DNA from: Dichotomocladium elegans
Lineage: Eukaryota > Mucoromycota > Mucoromycetes > Mucorales > Lichtheimiaceae
Assembly (NCBI GenBank): GCA_025716815.1
Contig: JAIXMN010000017.1
Coordinates: 1-64,000, forward strand
Length of the DNA stretch: 64,000 bases
Direction of reading: 5' to 3'
A program made the translations under genes and the position numbers. Below the pieces are notes generated by a model. It was not told the DNA's origin and searched no databases. It saw only the letters and a program-made list of their open reading frames with translations. Positions within the stretch are counted from its first letter, which is position 1. The number at the start of each line of letters is the position of its first letter. Positions 38,060-51,922 of the stretch are shown one piece after another.

Positions 38060-38561
38060 GTCAAATTATCCGTATCATACATAGAGCGTCAGCACCAACG
38101 GATTCCCTAACGCCTTTTTCTTGCTTGGTCCTTCAACCGGTCTAGGTCACAATTCGGTTGTTGTGATGATTGAATGGTAGGCTACAGCCAGTTCGACCGA
38201 TAAGCGAGATTCTGTATTGTACTGACCAACAAAAAAATACTATCAAGCCAAATTGATTTTGCTATTAGTTCGATCAAGCTCGCCCTTCAGAAGAATGCTA
38301 AAGCCATCGAACCAACAGTCGAGGCTCAGGATAATTACGTTGCCAAAATGAAAAAGAACTTTATTGGTACAACATGGAAAAATGGATGCAGGTCGTACTA
38401 TCTGAATGAACAAGGCGAGGTAAGACCGAATCCTTGGTATTATTGTGTCTTTACAATATTCATTGTTTGTGCAGCCCTACGCGCTATGGCCAAACACTGT
38501 AACGTCCTACTGGTGGAACCTCAAGCAATACGACGCGTCCGACTTCAATTTTTATTCTTGA
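36209..38561 (+). CDS. Flavin monooxygenase of Baeyer-Villiger type
   Basis: Twelve exons (36209-36240, 36308-36477, 36540-36741, 36824-36967, 37050-37135, 37201-37289, 37367-37502, 37608-37811, 37893-37957, 38085-38176, 38269-38419, 38475-38561) close to 485 residues. The FAD-binding Rossmann motif GTGFSG is at the N-terminus, followed by [19 protein letters not shown]. The BVMO fingerprint FxGxxxHxxxWD is present as [12 protein letters not shown]. The NADPH Rossmann motif is GSGASAVQV and the ATG motif is [28 protein letters not shown] is the conserved late block. Enzymes of this type insert oxygen into ketones using FAD and NADPH. The substrate is unknown and there is no visible biosynthetic cluster. 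Introns include CA/TA microsatellites. Confidence 0.9.
38010..38058. repeat. (CA)n(TA)n microsatellite in a monooxygenase intron
   Basis: CA dinucleotides pass into a TA run inside intron 9 of the monooxygenase gene; a second short CA/CT tract lies at 37012-37041 in intron 4. Confidence 0.9.
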
Positions 38562-38812
38562 ATATCGCCGTGACTCATCCACCCCTTGTTGTCCATCGTA
38601 TGCATCTACAGTCGCTAATTACAAAGTTCTGTATTAGTTTTAGGTTCTAGACAAGAAAATACAATCTACATGTAGCTATTGACAGTAGCCAATTCAGTAT
38701 CAGGAACCAGCAGTTCCATATATGTGATGGGCCTATATATGACGTATATATCTTTTGTGATGTGCAGCGCATTGGTGTCGATGTTTTTGTCGAAAAGGGG
38801 AGAAGCGCGATA

Positions 38813-40331
38813 TCATGGATTTCTACTGCTGCTTGCGCTGTCACTTGGGCCTGGCGCAGGCGTATTCAGCATGATCTCCACTGCCCGACTCAGGTTGTTC
38901 CTCGAGGACGACACGGCTCGGATGATTACTTCTCGAGGATGATCAGGAAACATGGAGAGAAGGATCGCCGTATGCTCCGCAGATGGTGGCTCAATGCCGG
39001 AACTCGGCGTTTGACGAGTGATACTATCGATATATTCCTGTGGTGCCCGGATAACGATTAGACGTTAAATTCAATTCACCTCCTCGCTCTACCCACGTAC
39101 TCGAACACCTTCAACGCTCGCTCTTTCCGGGGATTGATTCGGTTCGGGAGTGGCGGTATCATTGCCGATAGCACTAGCAGGATTCTGACGTCTATTTCTT
39201 AAGCCTGTTGTTGCAGTTGTGACAAGAGCATTGATTGCTGTCGAGCCTGCAACGTTATTGTGGGGAAGAATGGTTGAAGAACGCGGTATAGGACCTGATG
39301 CAAAGGACGATTCAGAGACACGTGCTGCCCAACTATTGATCGGTTTTGGGAATCGCCACCGTTTCATGTTGCCTATATCGGACCGATACAGTGCACCAGA
39401 CAGGATGCCACATATTGATGGGACAATGGTAGAAAACGAATGAGATAGCATCATCTAGTCCAACTGAGCACGTATTTTCTCTCTGTGTGTGTGTTCGCAA
39501 GGGATTTTAAATATATACCTGTAACGCAAGGGCATAGATAAATGCCTTGTCAGTGAAGGTAACGCCAAACACTCGAAAACGCAAGGTAGCTGGAATAATA
39601 CGATAGTATTGGTATAATATCGAGAAAATGATGGCATATCTAAACAAGCGAGCCATCCTCTCGAACTTAGTAACTTATTCGCTCACACACACACCCTCGC
39701 TCTTTTACGAATCTCGCTATGATTAGAACTCACGGTCCCCCGGGTACCCTTCTGAAGCCCAGCTTTGCTCCTGACACCAGTGCGCCGATTTCGAGGAATG
39801 TGACAACCCACAGCGTCACAAAGACAAATGCCTTCCGATTTCTCTCAATATCAGGACTCCTTCCATCCCTCGGCATATAAACTAAAAAAAAGGCTAGTCG
39901 AACTTACCGCATATTTGGCACTTCCGTAATGTCGTTCGATTACCCGCATAGTATATATCAAAAGTAGACCAAAAAAGAGCTCCCCTGAATTCGTAAAGGC
40001 ACAATGTGAGGTAAATAGCCGCCAGAGCTGAGTACAGAAGGAGAAACGATGTCAGCAGATAAATGGATCCTTCCCGAATAACGCTAGTAAGGTGAGGACG
40101 TCTGACCTGGTGATGGATTACAATGTGCGGGCTAAGTTGCAAGTGAAAGATCGCTTTGAGGTCTAAGATCGAGGCTAATAAAGAACAACTGCCCACGAAC
40201 AGCATCAGAAATTTCGTCACTGGAACATTATAAAATCCTTGAGTGTGCAGAACGTTATCTAGTCAGTCATTGACCTTTATGGCAAAGAAACTAGTGGGGA
40301 AAAAAGTACCGGATGGTCCCACTGCTTGCAT
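38813..40331 (-). CDS. UBAC2/Dsc2-like rhomboid pseudoprotease with C-terminal UBA/CUE-like domain
   Basis: Seven exons (40331-40310, 40237-40107, 40027-39908, 39831-39734, 39639-39519, 39454-39101, 39037-38813) close to 356 residues. It begins MQAVGPSGFYNVPVTKFLML and has the membrane layout of UBAC2 proteins: LWRLFTSHCAFTNSGELFFG, RVIERHYGSAKYA, FRVFGVTFTDKAFIYALALQ and SICGILSGALYRSDI. A Ser/Asn/Pro-rich linker then leads to a helical AILLSMFPDHPREVIIRAV / NNLSRAVEIMLNT segment that fits a UBA or CUE ubiquitin-binding domain. In fungi Dsc2 is part of the Golgi Dsc ubiquitin ligase; in animals UBAC2 acts in ER-associated degradation. No Ser-His rhomboid dyad was seen. Intron 6 uses a GTACGT donor, without which the protein would end before the ubiquitin-binding part. 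Confidence 0.85.
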
Positions 40332-40736
40332 GGTCTAGGAAAGTGTCCACGGAAAAAGATGAGGAGCAGGAAGATGCCGCATGGTGCCTGTGGAATATAA
40401 GTCCGGTGCTGCAGGGTGGTTTGACTGGACGCGGATCGTAAAGCCGGAGCCTCTGTCAACCAATGGGCTTGCTTGCTTAAACATAGGTGTCAAACCAAAA
40501 ATCGACTGAATATGCGTAGACACCCCACACTAATTATTCTTTCATTCAGCGTTTCTTAGAATGTTTCAAGGTCTGGTACTGTCAAGAGAGAGATAGAGAG
40601 ATAGACTGCGATGGCAAAAGGAAGAAAAGCATAGTGTGCAACAAAAATTTCCAGTTTGGCTAGGCTTCCTCCCAAACTCCACCCCCCGCGCCTGAATCCT
40701 TTTCCAGCCTCGGCTAACTTCACGCAAAGCACGGCA
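40332..40736. promoter_or_regulatory. Divergent promoter region
   Basis: 405 bp between the starts of the UBAC2-like gene (minus) and the HIT-finger gene (plus). No specific element is recognised. Confidence 0.4.
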
Positions 40737-41386
40737 ATGTCAAGCAGAAAGGCCAAGGCAAAACCTAGTATTCTACAGGATCCGGAAATACAACAACGCC
40801 ATCTAAAACGTCGACTGGAATCTCTTGAACGTGACAATCATCAATCGTTGAATGACGTGGAGGGCTTGATTAGTGTCGCCCTTGCACAACAGGAGGACGA
40901 AGGCATGCCAGATACGTAAACGAGTGGTACGTTGACAGCAGATCTCACATACGCAGTAGTACCAAGTTCCCGAAAAAAGAAGCTCAAAGCGAGCAAGGCC
41001 AACATATATTCGGTTAAGACAAATCTCAATGTGCTAATTGAGGACGCGGTATATGCCCAAAAATACGCAGTACCGAAGTGGCAGAAAGAACTAAATAGGG
41101 CTGTTTTGAACTTGCACCAGAGACTTGATTCGCTTCCACCGAACGTTCCTTCCTATCTTACATGTGCTGCGAAACCATCACAGTATCCTGCTCGACACTT
41201 CTGCACTGTGTGCGGTTTTCAGAGTAATTACAAATGCACTCGTTGTGGAATGAAATATTGTTCAGTCAGTTGTCTCGGGACACACCTAGAGACGAGGTGA
41301 GTAGATAAGATGCTTTGTTTATCCTCTGAGGTACTTGAGCTGACAACAACCCACGGGAGATCAGGTGTTTGAAATGGACTGCATGA
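40737..41386 (+). CDS. VPS71: HIT zinc-finger protein, ZNHIT1/Vps71-like
   Basis: Three exons (40737-40915, 40967-41296, 41365-41386) close to 176 residues. The N-terminal half is charged (RHLKRRLESLERDNH), and the C-terminal HIT finger reads HFCTVCGFQSNYKCTRCG and YCSVSCLGTHLETRCLKW with all Zn ligands (CxxC, CxxC, CxxxC, HxxxxC patterns). Vps71/ZNHIT1 is a subunit of the SWR1/SRCAP complex that exchanges H2A.Z into nucleosomes. The last exon encodes only RCLKWTA with the final Cys ligand, so the second splice is essential. The first intron is 51 bp with an unusual CCAAG acceptor, chosen because it is the only nearby AG that preserves the frame. Confidence 0.88.
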
Positions 41387-41640
41387 AGTACTGTTAAAGG
41401 AACAGGCTGTTCTAACCACACGAAAAGTATAATCTCTACGGCAAATACCCCCTCTTCCCATCTTCTTTTCGTTAGGCACCTCACTCAGGCTTCGCTTTCT
41501 CCCCAGATGCGACCATCAATATTTTATTTTATGGATAGAGGTTTTCCCGAACCAAAATATTTTTCTTTCCCGCGCGTGGTGGGGCGGGGTTGTCAACCTA
41601 CCCAATCTCCCCAAGCCACAGAACCACATTTTTTTTATGA

Positions 41641-43476
<1,836 letters not shown>

Positions 43477-43660
43477 ATACAAACCCATAGAATTTCATCT
43501 CGCATTACTTTTCGCTTATTTCTATTATACACGCTCAAAATACAACCCCGTTCAATGTACAAGTTTAATAAACCGAATGCATAAATATATAAATTAGTAG
43601 TAAAAAACATTCGTACCTTCCTTTTTCCCTTCTATATTGTGTTTTTTCTTCATTCGCTAA

Positions 43661-44383
43661 ATGCCAAAAGAGAGATATCGCCGAGTTCGGATTACTACTA
43701 CCGATGACAACGTCGTACTTTCTCATCTTGCACGCATGGAAAAACACATCAATGAGCGACTTGGATCTATGGAGCAAGAGATACGCGATTTACGATCGTT
43801 GATCGAATCTTCACAAAATCACCAGCAGCCATCCAACGGTCCGAGCGACATTCCCCCAGAATCGAATACATCTATAGTCAATGTGGTCCGAAAACGCCCG
43901 ATTGTGGTGCCTGCTGATCCGATAAGCGCTGATGAGCCGTTGGCGGTGGAGAATGATGGCATAGAAGGCGATCTGGAAAGTAATTTTCAGCGGGTGGAAG
44001 AAGATAAGAGGGAGAAGTCCACATCAAAAACGCGAGACTCGATATTGGACGAGAGTCTGAGGACGGTGACAGACATTGTGCGCGAATGGTCGCAGGGATT
44101 GGCACCGGGGATGCAGCCATTGAAAGAACTTGCAGAAGAGCTCAATCAGAATTGGAGTTTCACGACCATCGTTCAACGCGAACTCTTCTACGAACGCGAA
44201 ACAATTTATGCTGAGGTCGTGAATATCGCACAGGAGCGTCATATATCTGAGGAAGCGGCTGCAGCTGCCCTAGAAGCCCATAGAGCCCAGGAAGGGTTCT
44301 CCCTAAAGACGCTAGCACGTCTCATAAAAAGCCACCAGCGAAGGCGTGAGAGGGGCCAGATAGATCAAACACCCTATATCTAA
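43661..44383 (+). CDS. GCR1_C-like DNA-binding domain protein
   Basis: A single exon of 240 residues. The N-terminus has a short coiled coil (LARMEKHINERLGSMEQEI, then RDLRSLIE), the middle is disordered and acidic, and the C-terminal ~100 residues (TVTDIVREWSQGLAPGMQPL, then LAEELNQNWSF, LFYERETIYAEVVNIA, SLKTLARLIKSHQRRR) resemble the GCR1_C DNA-binding domain of fungal glycolytic-gene activators and their transposase-derived relatives. The pattern TW-G-P-L then W-R-E-IY then L is what I used, without an alignment. A role in transcription is likely, the target unknown. Confidence 0.6.
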   Translation: MPKERYRRVRITTTDDNVVLSHLARMEKHINERLGSMEQEIRDLRSLIESSQNHQQPSNGPSDIPPESNTSIVNVVRKRPIVVPADPISADEPLAVENDGIEGDLESNFQRVEEDKREKSTSKTRDSILDESLRTVTDIVREWSQGLAPGMQPLKELAEELNQNWSFTTIVQRELFYERETIYAEVVNIAQERHISEEAAAAALEAHRAQEGFSLKTLARLIKSHQRRRERGQIDQTPYI

Positions 44384-44486
44384 TAAATAACAAGAGGATA
44401 AAAACCTTCCCCCACCACCCCCACCTTCTGCCCTTCCGATTTCTGATTTAATAATGAAGAAAAAAAAAAAAACTGGTACAAATTCA

Positions 44487-45836
44487 TCATCCTTGATCCC
44501 TTGAACAAATGATTTCAGGACGCGCAGAAGCAGGCTCTTTGATGCGACCATGCGTGCTGCAGCCATCGTCAGGTCCGGGAGAACGGGGCCGAAGAATCGT
44601 TAGACTGCCTTGATCCGAAAGAGAGGTCGTTGTTGAATAATTGTGGTACGGGAGGTGGTATCCATGTTCTAAGGCTACTAACGGTCTCCCAGAGTCCTGG
44701 TTTGAATGCTCGCTGTGTAGCCTACCAACATCTACAGAAGGCGGATGTCCAAAGGGGGCTCTAGAGGTCTCAGAGAGAGCGGGAGATGTTGGGTGGCTAA
44801 CGATGCCAATGGAGTTCGTGTGGGATATATCCGCTGCAGATTGTTTGTGCGTTAATCTGCAGATTTATCCGCGTCTTCCCCTGCGTACTTACCATCCGAT
44901 TCATATTCGGGTGGTTCGATCCACTCGCCCGGAATGACACAGGGAAACATGGCACCCAATTTTGCAGCGCGATTTATCCACCCCGGGATGGGCTTTCCCG
45001 TCAGTCTCCTGCATAATTCTTCTGAAAAGTGGTTGCAGTTTCTGGAGCACAACAGAGAGAAATTCTATAGTCTAACCAAAAAGAAAAAAGGAATCTTCGA
45101 TCACTCCTTTAGTTTACCTTGTCAAAAGATTATAGCTTGTTCCCCCAAATTCTCGGGATATGTCATGGAGAATTTCCTGAATGCTTCTCTCGGGTAACTC
45201 CGTGTAACCAATAACAACAGATTGCCTAGCGACAACCAAGCAGCGTGTCAGCTTCAACCTTCTTTGTCTTGATCTCACAGGGTGACACACACGCGCTCGC
45301 GTGAAATCATGTGCAGATCGAGAAGAGAGAGACAATATGAGAGACACGAACATACTTGAATAAAACTCCTGGTGGACCGATCTTTGGTTCAACAGCAAAT
45401 ACACCTGTCAAGTGGTCATAATCATGGCCGCCAAAACAATATTCACGCCCGCCAATCTCGACACCCGAATGATAAATGCCTAAGATACACCGAGCAGTTA
45501 CATTCCGATCGGTGATAACGTCATTTTCTGAGAACTTACCGATGCCAAGAGCATGGCCGACGTTCGTCAGCAGGTTAGGTTCGAGCTATTAATGTGGTAT
45601 ATATATTGTTGACATATTAGCAGTTGTCATGGCTGCTCTTTCAGAAGAAAACGCTCTAGAACATTCATAACTGACCATGTCGTATACATTAACAGTAACT
45701 AGAACAGGAAAATTGTTGTTAGCAACAGATGCGGTTTTTTGATCTTTTTCCTGGCGATTAATTAACCTTGAGCCCAATCATCACGCGAAGACTCTATTTG
45801 TGACCCCCAGATTTTCGTCCAGACATTTGGAACCAT
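44487..45836 (-). CDS. PPPDE peptidase, DeSI-like (deSUMOylating/deubiquitinating isopeptidase)
   Basis: Seven exons (45836-45767, 45698-45676, 45585-45540, 45479-45356, 45225-45118, 45041-44893, 44833-44487) close to 288 residues. Exon 2 is a 23-nt microexon. The PPPDE fold is clear: VTVNVYDM, LEPNLLTNVGHALGIGIYHS with the catalytic His, GGREYCFGGHDY, then ILHDISREFGGTSYNLLTR and the catalytic Cys in NCNHFSEEL. After the domain come PGWINRAAKLG and a 110-residue disordered Ser/Pro-rich tail encoded by the last exon. DeSI/PPPDE1-2 enzymes cleave SUMO or ubiquitin from proteins; fungi have one to several. Confidence 0.9.
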
Positions 45837-47051
45837 GATGGGTTAGGAAACGGCAGTGTGAGAGAGTGGCTTAATGAATGAGTAGATCTTGACGGGGAGT
45901 ATATGTGATAAGGCTGGCTTTGGGCTTCGACGGGGGCGATATTGCGAGATTTCGAATGTCCGATCACCAACATAGCATTAAATACCTTCCTTAAAGAGAG
46001 GTCAGTCTTGTACGACACACACACACACACTGCATCGTGTGTTTATTAATAACCGTACAGTAATGGCACCCATTGAAATTAAAGTTCACCATAGGTAACT
46101 ATCTAATGATAGCCTTAACATGGTAAAGCACGAGTACCCCAATATCATTGATAATAGTTTTGCGTCAGATGATCATCATCTGCTCCACAGTTGTACCTGA
46201 ATATGACTTCCAAGGTGCCAAAATCTACAGACTTGAAAGATGAACTTTTTCTCCGTGCTCTTCTGTCGATTGGTAGAGTCACGAGAGGGGAGAGAGAGAG
46301 AGATCGTCGCGCTTGCACAATTTACCACCAACAGGCTAACTAGCCTTCCAGCAATAGAATGGATGCAACTCACAAGCCATGATTGTCGCCTATACGATAT
46401 TCACATGTAGGCAGGAAGGGTATACTTGGAATCAAATATCACTGCTCGCCCATCTAATGACCCTCGACGCCAGCACCACCGTTGTACAAGGCTTCAATGT
46501 ATTTCACAGAACAGAGCGGATCGCATGGCGTATAGCTCTCTATCTGTGGTCATCCGGTTGGTGGTCTGGCAGATATTTCATCGGCATTCAGGTGTTTGGC
46601 GTCAATGTCATCCACTATCCTCACAGAAATGGCTAAGTTCGCTGCTAATCCTGGCCTTCGACCATCCAGCGTCGATTACTAGAGCGTAAATTCTACAAAA
46701 CCCCCAGCCAGAACTGGTTGGTATTTTTTCTCGTTTTCTTCTGGTAATGTTCATAATGCTCTCAATGATATGGTACAGTGATATTTAAAATGACAAGAAA
46801 ACCCGTAGAAAGAAAGAAAATGGCCATCATTTTTGTAAGAACACAAGTGCCGGTAAACATTCCTGCACGGAGTGTAGTGTATGAGTCAATCTGTCCTTGG
46901 CTCATTTCGACAGTAGTGAAAAAGGGACGGGACCTCTTTGGATACTTCTATTATTTTGGTTTCGTGATTCTTAATCGGGTGATGTACGATATGATTTGGA
47001 AAACGACGAATGCATTTTTGAATTTCCCTAATCCTTGACTAATACTGCAGG
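45837..47051. other. Intergenic region without a clear gene
   Basis: Contains an AC microsatellite at 46015-46030. On the minus strand between 46400 and 46690 there are protein-like pieces (LAISVRIVDDIDAKHLNADE and CSVKYIEALYNGGAGVEG), but I could not join them into a model. They may be exons of a small gene or a relic. Confidence 0.35.
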
Positions 47052-49875
47052 CTACGCAGAGTCTTCAATTTCGCCTTCCTCAAGAATGTCATTTTTGGCT
47101 CCCTCTTCTGGCTGAGTAATATTCGTATTGGGTGCCAATGTCTCTTCTGAGGGTAAAGCCTTATCGTCATTTGGGGAGTTTGCTGCTACTGCACCAATAG
47201 CTGGTGCGGCAGCTGTTTCGACGGCTTTGGACTGCTGTGATGGAGAGGGAGAGGGAGAGGCGGATTTTCCCGAAAGTACTTCTCCTTCCTCTTCACTCTC
47301 CATATTCATTGATTTCGGTGTGGCGTCTGTTTCTGTAGCTTTTGCTGCTGTTGTCTCAGTCACCCCAGGGGCTACTGGCGATTGTGTCCTTGAAGAGGTT
47401 GATTGTGTAGGAGTTTCTTTCTGCAGGGCCGATGTCCCTAATTATCATTATTAGCTTTAAAGTATTCTTTCATCAACGTATATCAAACACATACCTTCTT
47501 CCGCTTCGACTTTCATCTCGACATCCATAGAGCTTGTTCCTTCGGGTTCTCCATTAAGCAAAATTTCATTAGATGCATCTTGCGGTTCCACCTTCACATT
47601 ATCGGCCAGCAACACTTCCTCAATCTGGCGTTCTTCTTCCTCTGTTACAACTGCGGCCGGAGCGGCGGTAGTAGTGGCGTTACGTGCAGTAGGAGTGGTA
47701 TTGGTGATGGATGTAATGGGAGCGGCATCTTCCATGCGTTCATCAACGCTTGATGATGATGACCGGGTATGATCGACCTTGCCATTTACACGGTTGCCGT
47801 CACTTTCATCCCCATCGTACTCTTCATCATCGTTTTCGTAACTGTGATAATGCCGACTACTGAGGTTCTTCACAGTGCCTTGTGCCTCGCCCTCGTCGGA
47901 ATCATAGTATTCGTTATCGGGAACAATGCGTCGGTCCCAGAAGGACTCTATTTAATTGCTGCCGCTGTTAACTGCCATTTAAATTATATCAGGTATCACT
48001 TACGGGGATAACGATCATCTGGATCTTCTTCATCCTCATCATCTGAGACGTAATGGTCTCCAGGAACATCTAAATACATAGATCAGAAACGGATTCGTAA
48101 CTTTCGATATACTTCAACCCAAGTTACCTTGCATTTGCACACTAGGTGCAAATCGTGTCCGTGATAAATTCTCAAAAACTTGTTGCCTTATGAAATGATA
48201 AGTATAAATCGTCAACGTGTACGTTACAGACTTACTTAATCTTATCAAGATAATCAGTGGTGTTCATGTTCTCCATATTACTCGGTCGAACGTCAAGTTT
48301 ATAGTCCGGTCCAAAATACTCGTAATAGTCATTATACGGCATATCTGTATTTACCAATGTTGGGAATAATATTTCTTCACTTCATCATTGATATCAACTT
48401 ACCAGGTCCAATATCTTCGCCTACTACTACGCCCGTCTCGTATGCCCACGCACGGGCAACATTGCGCATTGTGTATCCGCCTCCGCCGAGGACGAGAGTC
48501 GGGTAATTGAATTTCTTGACGAACTCTACGCAATTTGCATGACCCTTCATTGACAAGTTGAAGCAGCCCAACTTGTCGCCACTAAGAGAGTCGCCGCCGC
48601 ACTGAAGCACGATAGCAGATGGCTGATACCATTCAATCACTTTCTCGATTGTCTATACGTATAATCAGTCAGCAATTCAGCACTATATCCTCAACCGTTT
48701 GTCATATTCATACTGGTTCAAACACTGATTTGTAACTCTCATCATCAATACCGTCTCGTAACGGGAAGTTGACACTGTAATATTTTCCTCTTCCAGCACC
48801 CACGTCCTACAAAGATAAAATAGATCAGACCCACACCACCCGCGATTATATAGCTCTTTTACCTTGAGTTCGCCTGTGCCTGGGAAAAATTCACCATACT
48901 TGTGGAAACTGACCGTCATGACACGATCCGTGGTATAAAAGGCTTCCTCCACACCATCACCATGATGTACGTCGATATCAATATATAGCACACGCGCATA
49001 ATATCGCAGTAATTCCAAAATTCCCAAAACGATGTCATTCACATAGCAAAACCCGGATGCTTCTGCCTTCTTCGCGTGGTGAAGACCTCCTGCCCAGTTA
49101 ATGGCGATGTCGCACAAACCACGGTTCAATCTCGCAGCACCCTCTGGGATGAATAAAGAGAATAATATGAATACGCATGACCTTTCTACATTAGGATATC
49201 AGAAGCGCATACCCATTGAACCGCCCGCACTCAATCCACAGTATTCAAAGAGTCCTTCAAAGACTGGGCAATCATCACCAACGTTGACTGGATAAAAAAA
49301 TTTAAGAGACAAAGTTGAGCTCGCATTGGCCGATAGAAGAAGTACGCCGGTGTAGCCTCCTCTCCTCCCCCCTCCACCCGGACTCTTTTTTCATTTTTGC
49401 TGTGCTCACATTTCGCTTGTTCTTTTGGATACTGTTCCATGTTCTCCGGCGTCACTCGTGATAGGAAGTCAATATAATCGTCCGTATGAAATTGTGTCAT
49501 TTCCCATCGGTTGGCTGGTTTCGCGCGCTATTATTGTTCCATTAGTAGCCGTGTTGTTTTTGTTATGCCCATCAATTAAATCTGCATTTACATAGATTTC
49601 CATTTTCTTGTACAACCCATAGTTCATGACCAATCCATGACACATCCGAATGCGATGCGGCTTCATGGGATGGCCGGGTCCGTAATGGTAGTTTCCGACA
49701 TTGGCTGTGGAGTATTGTCAGTAACAGCAAAGCCATATGCCTGCAAGCGCACGCGCCTCTTTCGTAGTACGAAATAGGTCAACAGCAAAAGCGCTTGCAC
49801 ATTTATCAATGTGATTTTCTTTTGGTAATTACCATCGTAAAAGTAGCAAACACGCTTCTTCTGATCTAAAGACAT
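47052..49875 (-). CDS. RPD3: Class I histone deacetylase, Rpd3-like
   Basis: Twelve exons (49875-49833, 49704-49592, 49527-49410, 49287-49213, 49143-48863, 48806-48714, 48652-48403, 48344-48236, 48186-48128, 48069-48004, 47947-47495, 47437-47052) close to 681 residues. The deacetylase domain covers the first ~380 residues: [35 protein letters not shown] (catalytic His pair), [18 protein letters not shown] (Zn ligands), [13 protein letters not shown] (Zn-binding Asp), [19 protein letters not shown] (Tyr of the transition state). The order and [18 protein letters not shown] fit the Rpd3/HDAC1-2 group rather than Hos2. The ~300-residue tail is acidic, Ser/Pro/Glu-rich and disordered, longer than in yeast. 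Rpd3 is the catalytic subunit of Sin3 complexes that remove acetyl groups from histone tails. Confidence 0.96.
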
Positions 49876-50081
49876 TTCCTCACGTTGAACAAACTTGAGG
49901 AGACAAAAGCGACGGAGACGGCATTTGCCCTCTAACTAAACCAAACGCCGTCCACAACAAAAATTCAGAGCGGAGATTCACAATCAGGGACGCTACGCTA
50001 CATTATCATCCTTTGTACAAAGTTGCATCTTTAAATAATGTAACAGGGAGTAGGAAGTATACACAAAAGAGAGGGTGTCTT

Positions 50082-51922
50082 CTATTGGCCGCTACCAAGA
50101 CCGTACTTTTCAATGACCTTGTTGACGTCTGTTAGGCCACGCAAATTGCCCTGAACGACGACGGATGCTTTGCCAGTGCCACCGGTGCTGATGCCCACTG
50201 CGCCGCGCACGATCCGGCCGGCTACACGTCGCAGTTCATCAAGGTTGATATCATCGATACGAGCAAGCATCTCATCAATGCCCGTCTTCTTTCCGTGCAC
50301 TCCAACTTGTCGGCCCAAGTCCTCCAATTGTACCATTCGGCTTTCCAGATTCATAAGCAAAGAGCTCTTGAGCTGATTCTTTGCTCGGCTCAGGTCCAGC
50401 TCGCTCACAGCAAAATACTCTGCCACATCCGACCGGGACACAATATCCAGTTCGCGGCAGATGACTTCCAGCAAAACATTGGCGTAATCTGGACGACATG
50501 ATCCAGCAATACCAAAGAGGCCAGAATCAGTATAGCAATGGTTGAAAGACTGACAGGATTCCACACCGTAATGTTGATTCAAAACATTCGTGAAGAGGCG
50601 CGAGTACATGCCCTTGCCCGGACCGCCTGCTGAGAAAGAGCCACCGCCGCCAAGGAGGATTTGAAGTGTTGCTAGAGTGTAGATATCAGGATCATTGATG
50701 GATAGACCCTCAAATGCAACATAGATGTGGGTTAAAGGTGACTCGACTCCAACGTCCAGAAAACTCGTGCCGCCTGTATAATGTGCGGGCTGCGAAGCAA
50801 TCTCATACGGCGTCAGCTTGCTGGTGTTTGAATTAGACGAGCGGAAAAAGGACTTCACAAGAGATGGTTTCTCTTTTCCTCCCTCGGCTGCAACAGCAGC
50901 TTGACGTCGGAGTGCTTCCGCATGTGTCTCTACTGTATCAATTGGTTCGACTGATTTAGGAAGGCTACCAAAACACTTGTATGCAAGATCAACCACTTTG
51001 TCGTGTTCTGCGCCGCACGCAGCAATGACCATGCGCTCAGGACGGTACCAGTCCTTCATGTATGACTTGATCAGCTCGGGTGACATGGCTTCTAGGTTCT
51101 CTGGAGGACAGAGCAGAGGATTTCCAAGAGTGTTGTTTTGGTAAGCAACTGTATGTAGGATCTCAGGGAGGATCATTTCAGGTTTGGACCAAATTTCCTC
51201 GATTTCGTACATCGCAGTCATTCGCTGCTCTTCAACTTCCAAAGGATCAATGGTCGGACGAGTAATAACATCGGAAAGAAGCGACATGACACGATCGAGA
51301 TCCTGAGAGAAGATGGCTGACTGGTACATCATGCATTCGCGGGAGGATGAGCACATGATATTGCCACCTAGAGATTCGAGTTCTTCAACGACCTGATCCG
51401 CGCTCCGATTTGCTGTGCTCTGCAGGATGCTTCATTATATATATGCTCATTTCAAATGGGAGTGAATCCCTTCTTCCCCGTCCTGGATTCCTTCTGCTCT
51501 TACCTTGAAAGCCAACCGATCTAAAATATGACTGACGCCTCTGGTCTTATCTGTTTCGTACCGGCTGCCTGCGCCAACGTAGACACCCACAGCGCTAAAG
51601 TGACCGGGGGTGTTTTCTGAAGCAACACGAATGCCATTTGGCAGTGTTGTTACTTTGCAAAGACCGGGACTCGCCTTGGAATACTCCTGAACAATAGTAG
51701 GAAACTGACAAATAATAATAGAAAAAGACACATAAGCAAGTACTGTTAGCGATTGCATGAAAGCTTTCCTGTCATTCGTTGCTCGACTAGAACCTCGGAC
51801 GCTTTGCTCAGAGAAGCTTCTGATCGCTTTGAAAAAGGAGTGCTGATAAAAGGATTATGGGAGAAAAGGGATCGATGACCTCTTCTTGTGAAGGCGGACT
51901 GAAGCAGACGAGTGGCTGACAT
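50082..51922 (-). CDS. MAS2: Mitochondrial processing peptidase alpha subunit
   Basis: Three exons (51922-51794, 51704-51504, 51419-50082) close to 555 residues. The N-terminus [15 protein letters not shown] is a typical mitochondrial presequence. In the M16 fold, the zinc-binding HxxEH of the beta subunit is replaced by HILDR ([13 protein letters not shown]), as in alpha subunits, and the flexible glycine-rich substrate loop [15 protein letters not shown] is present. Alpha-MPP binds presequences and works with the beta subunit to cut them in the matrix. The first intron has a weak GTTCTA donor; it was chosen because it alone keeps the frame, and the real boundary may differ by a few residues. 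The gene is divergent from SEM1, 215 bp apart. Confidence 0.93.

Noticed and set aside
38762..39061. 100-codon plus-strand frame downstream of the monooxygenase
   Set aside because: It lies opposite the last exon of the UBAC2-like gene, which has clear domain content on the minus strand.
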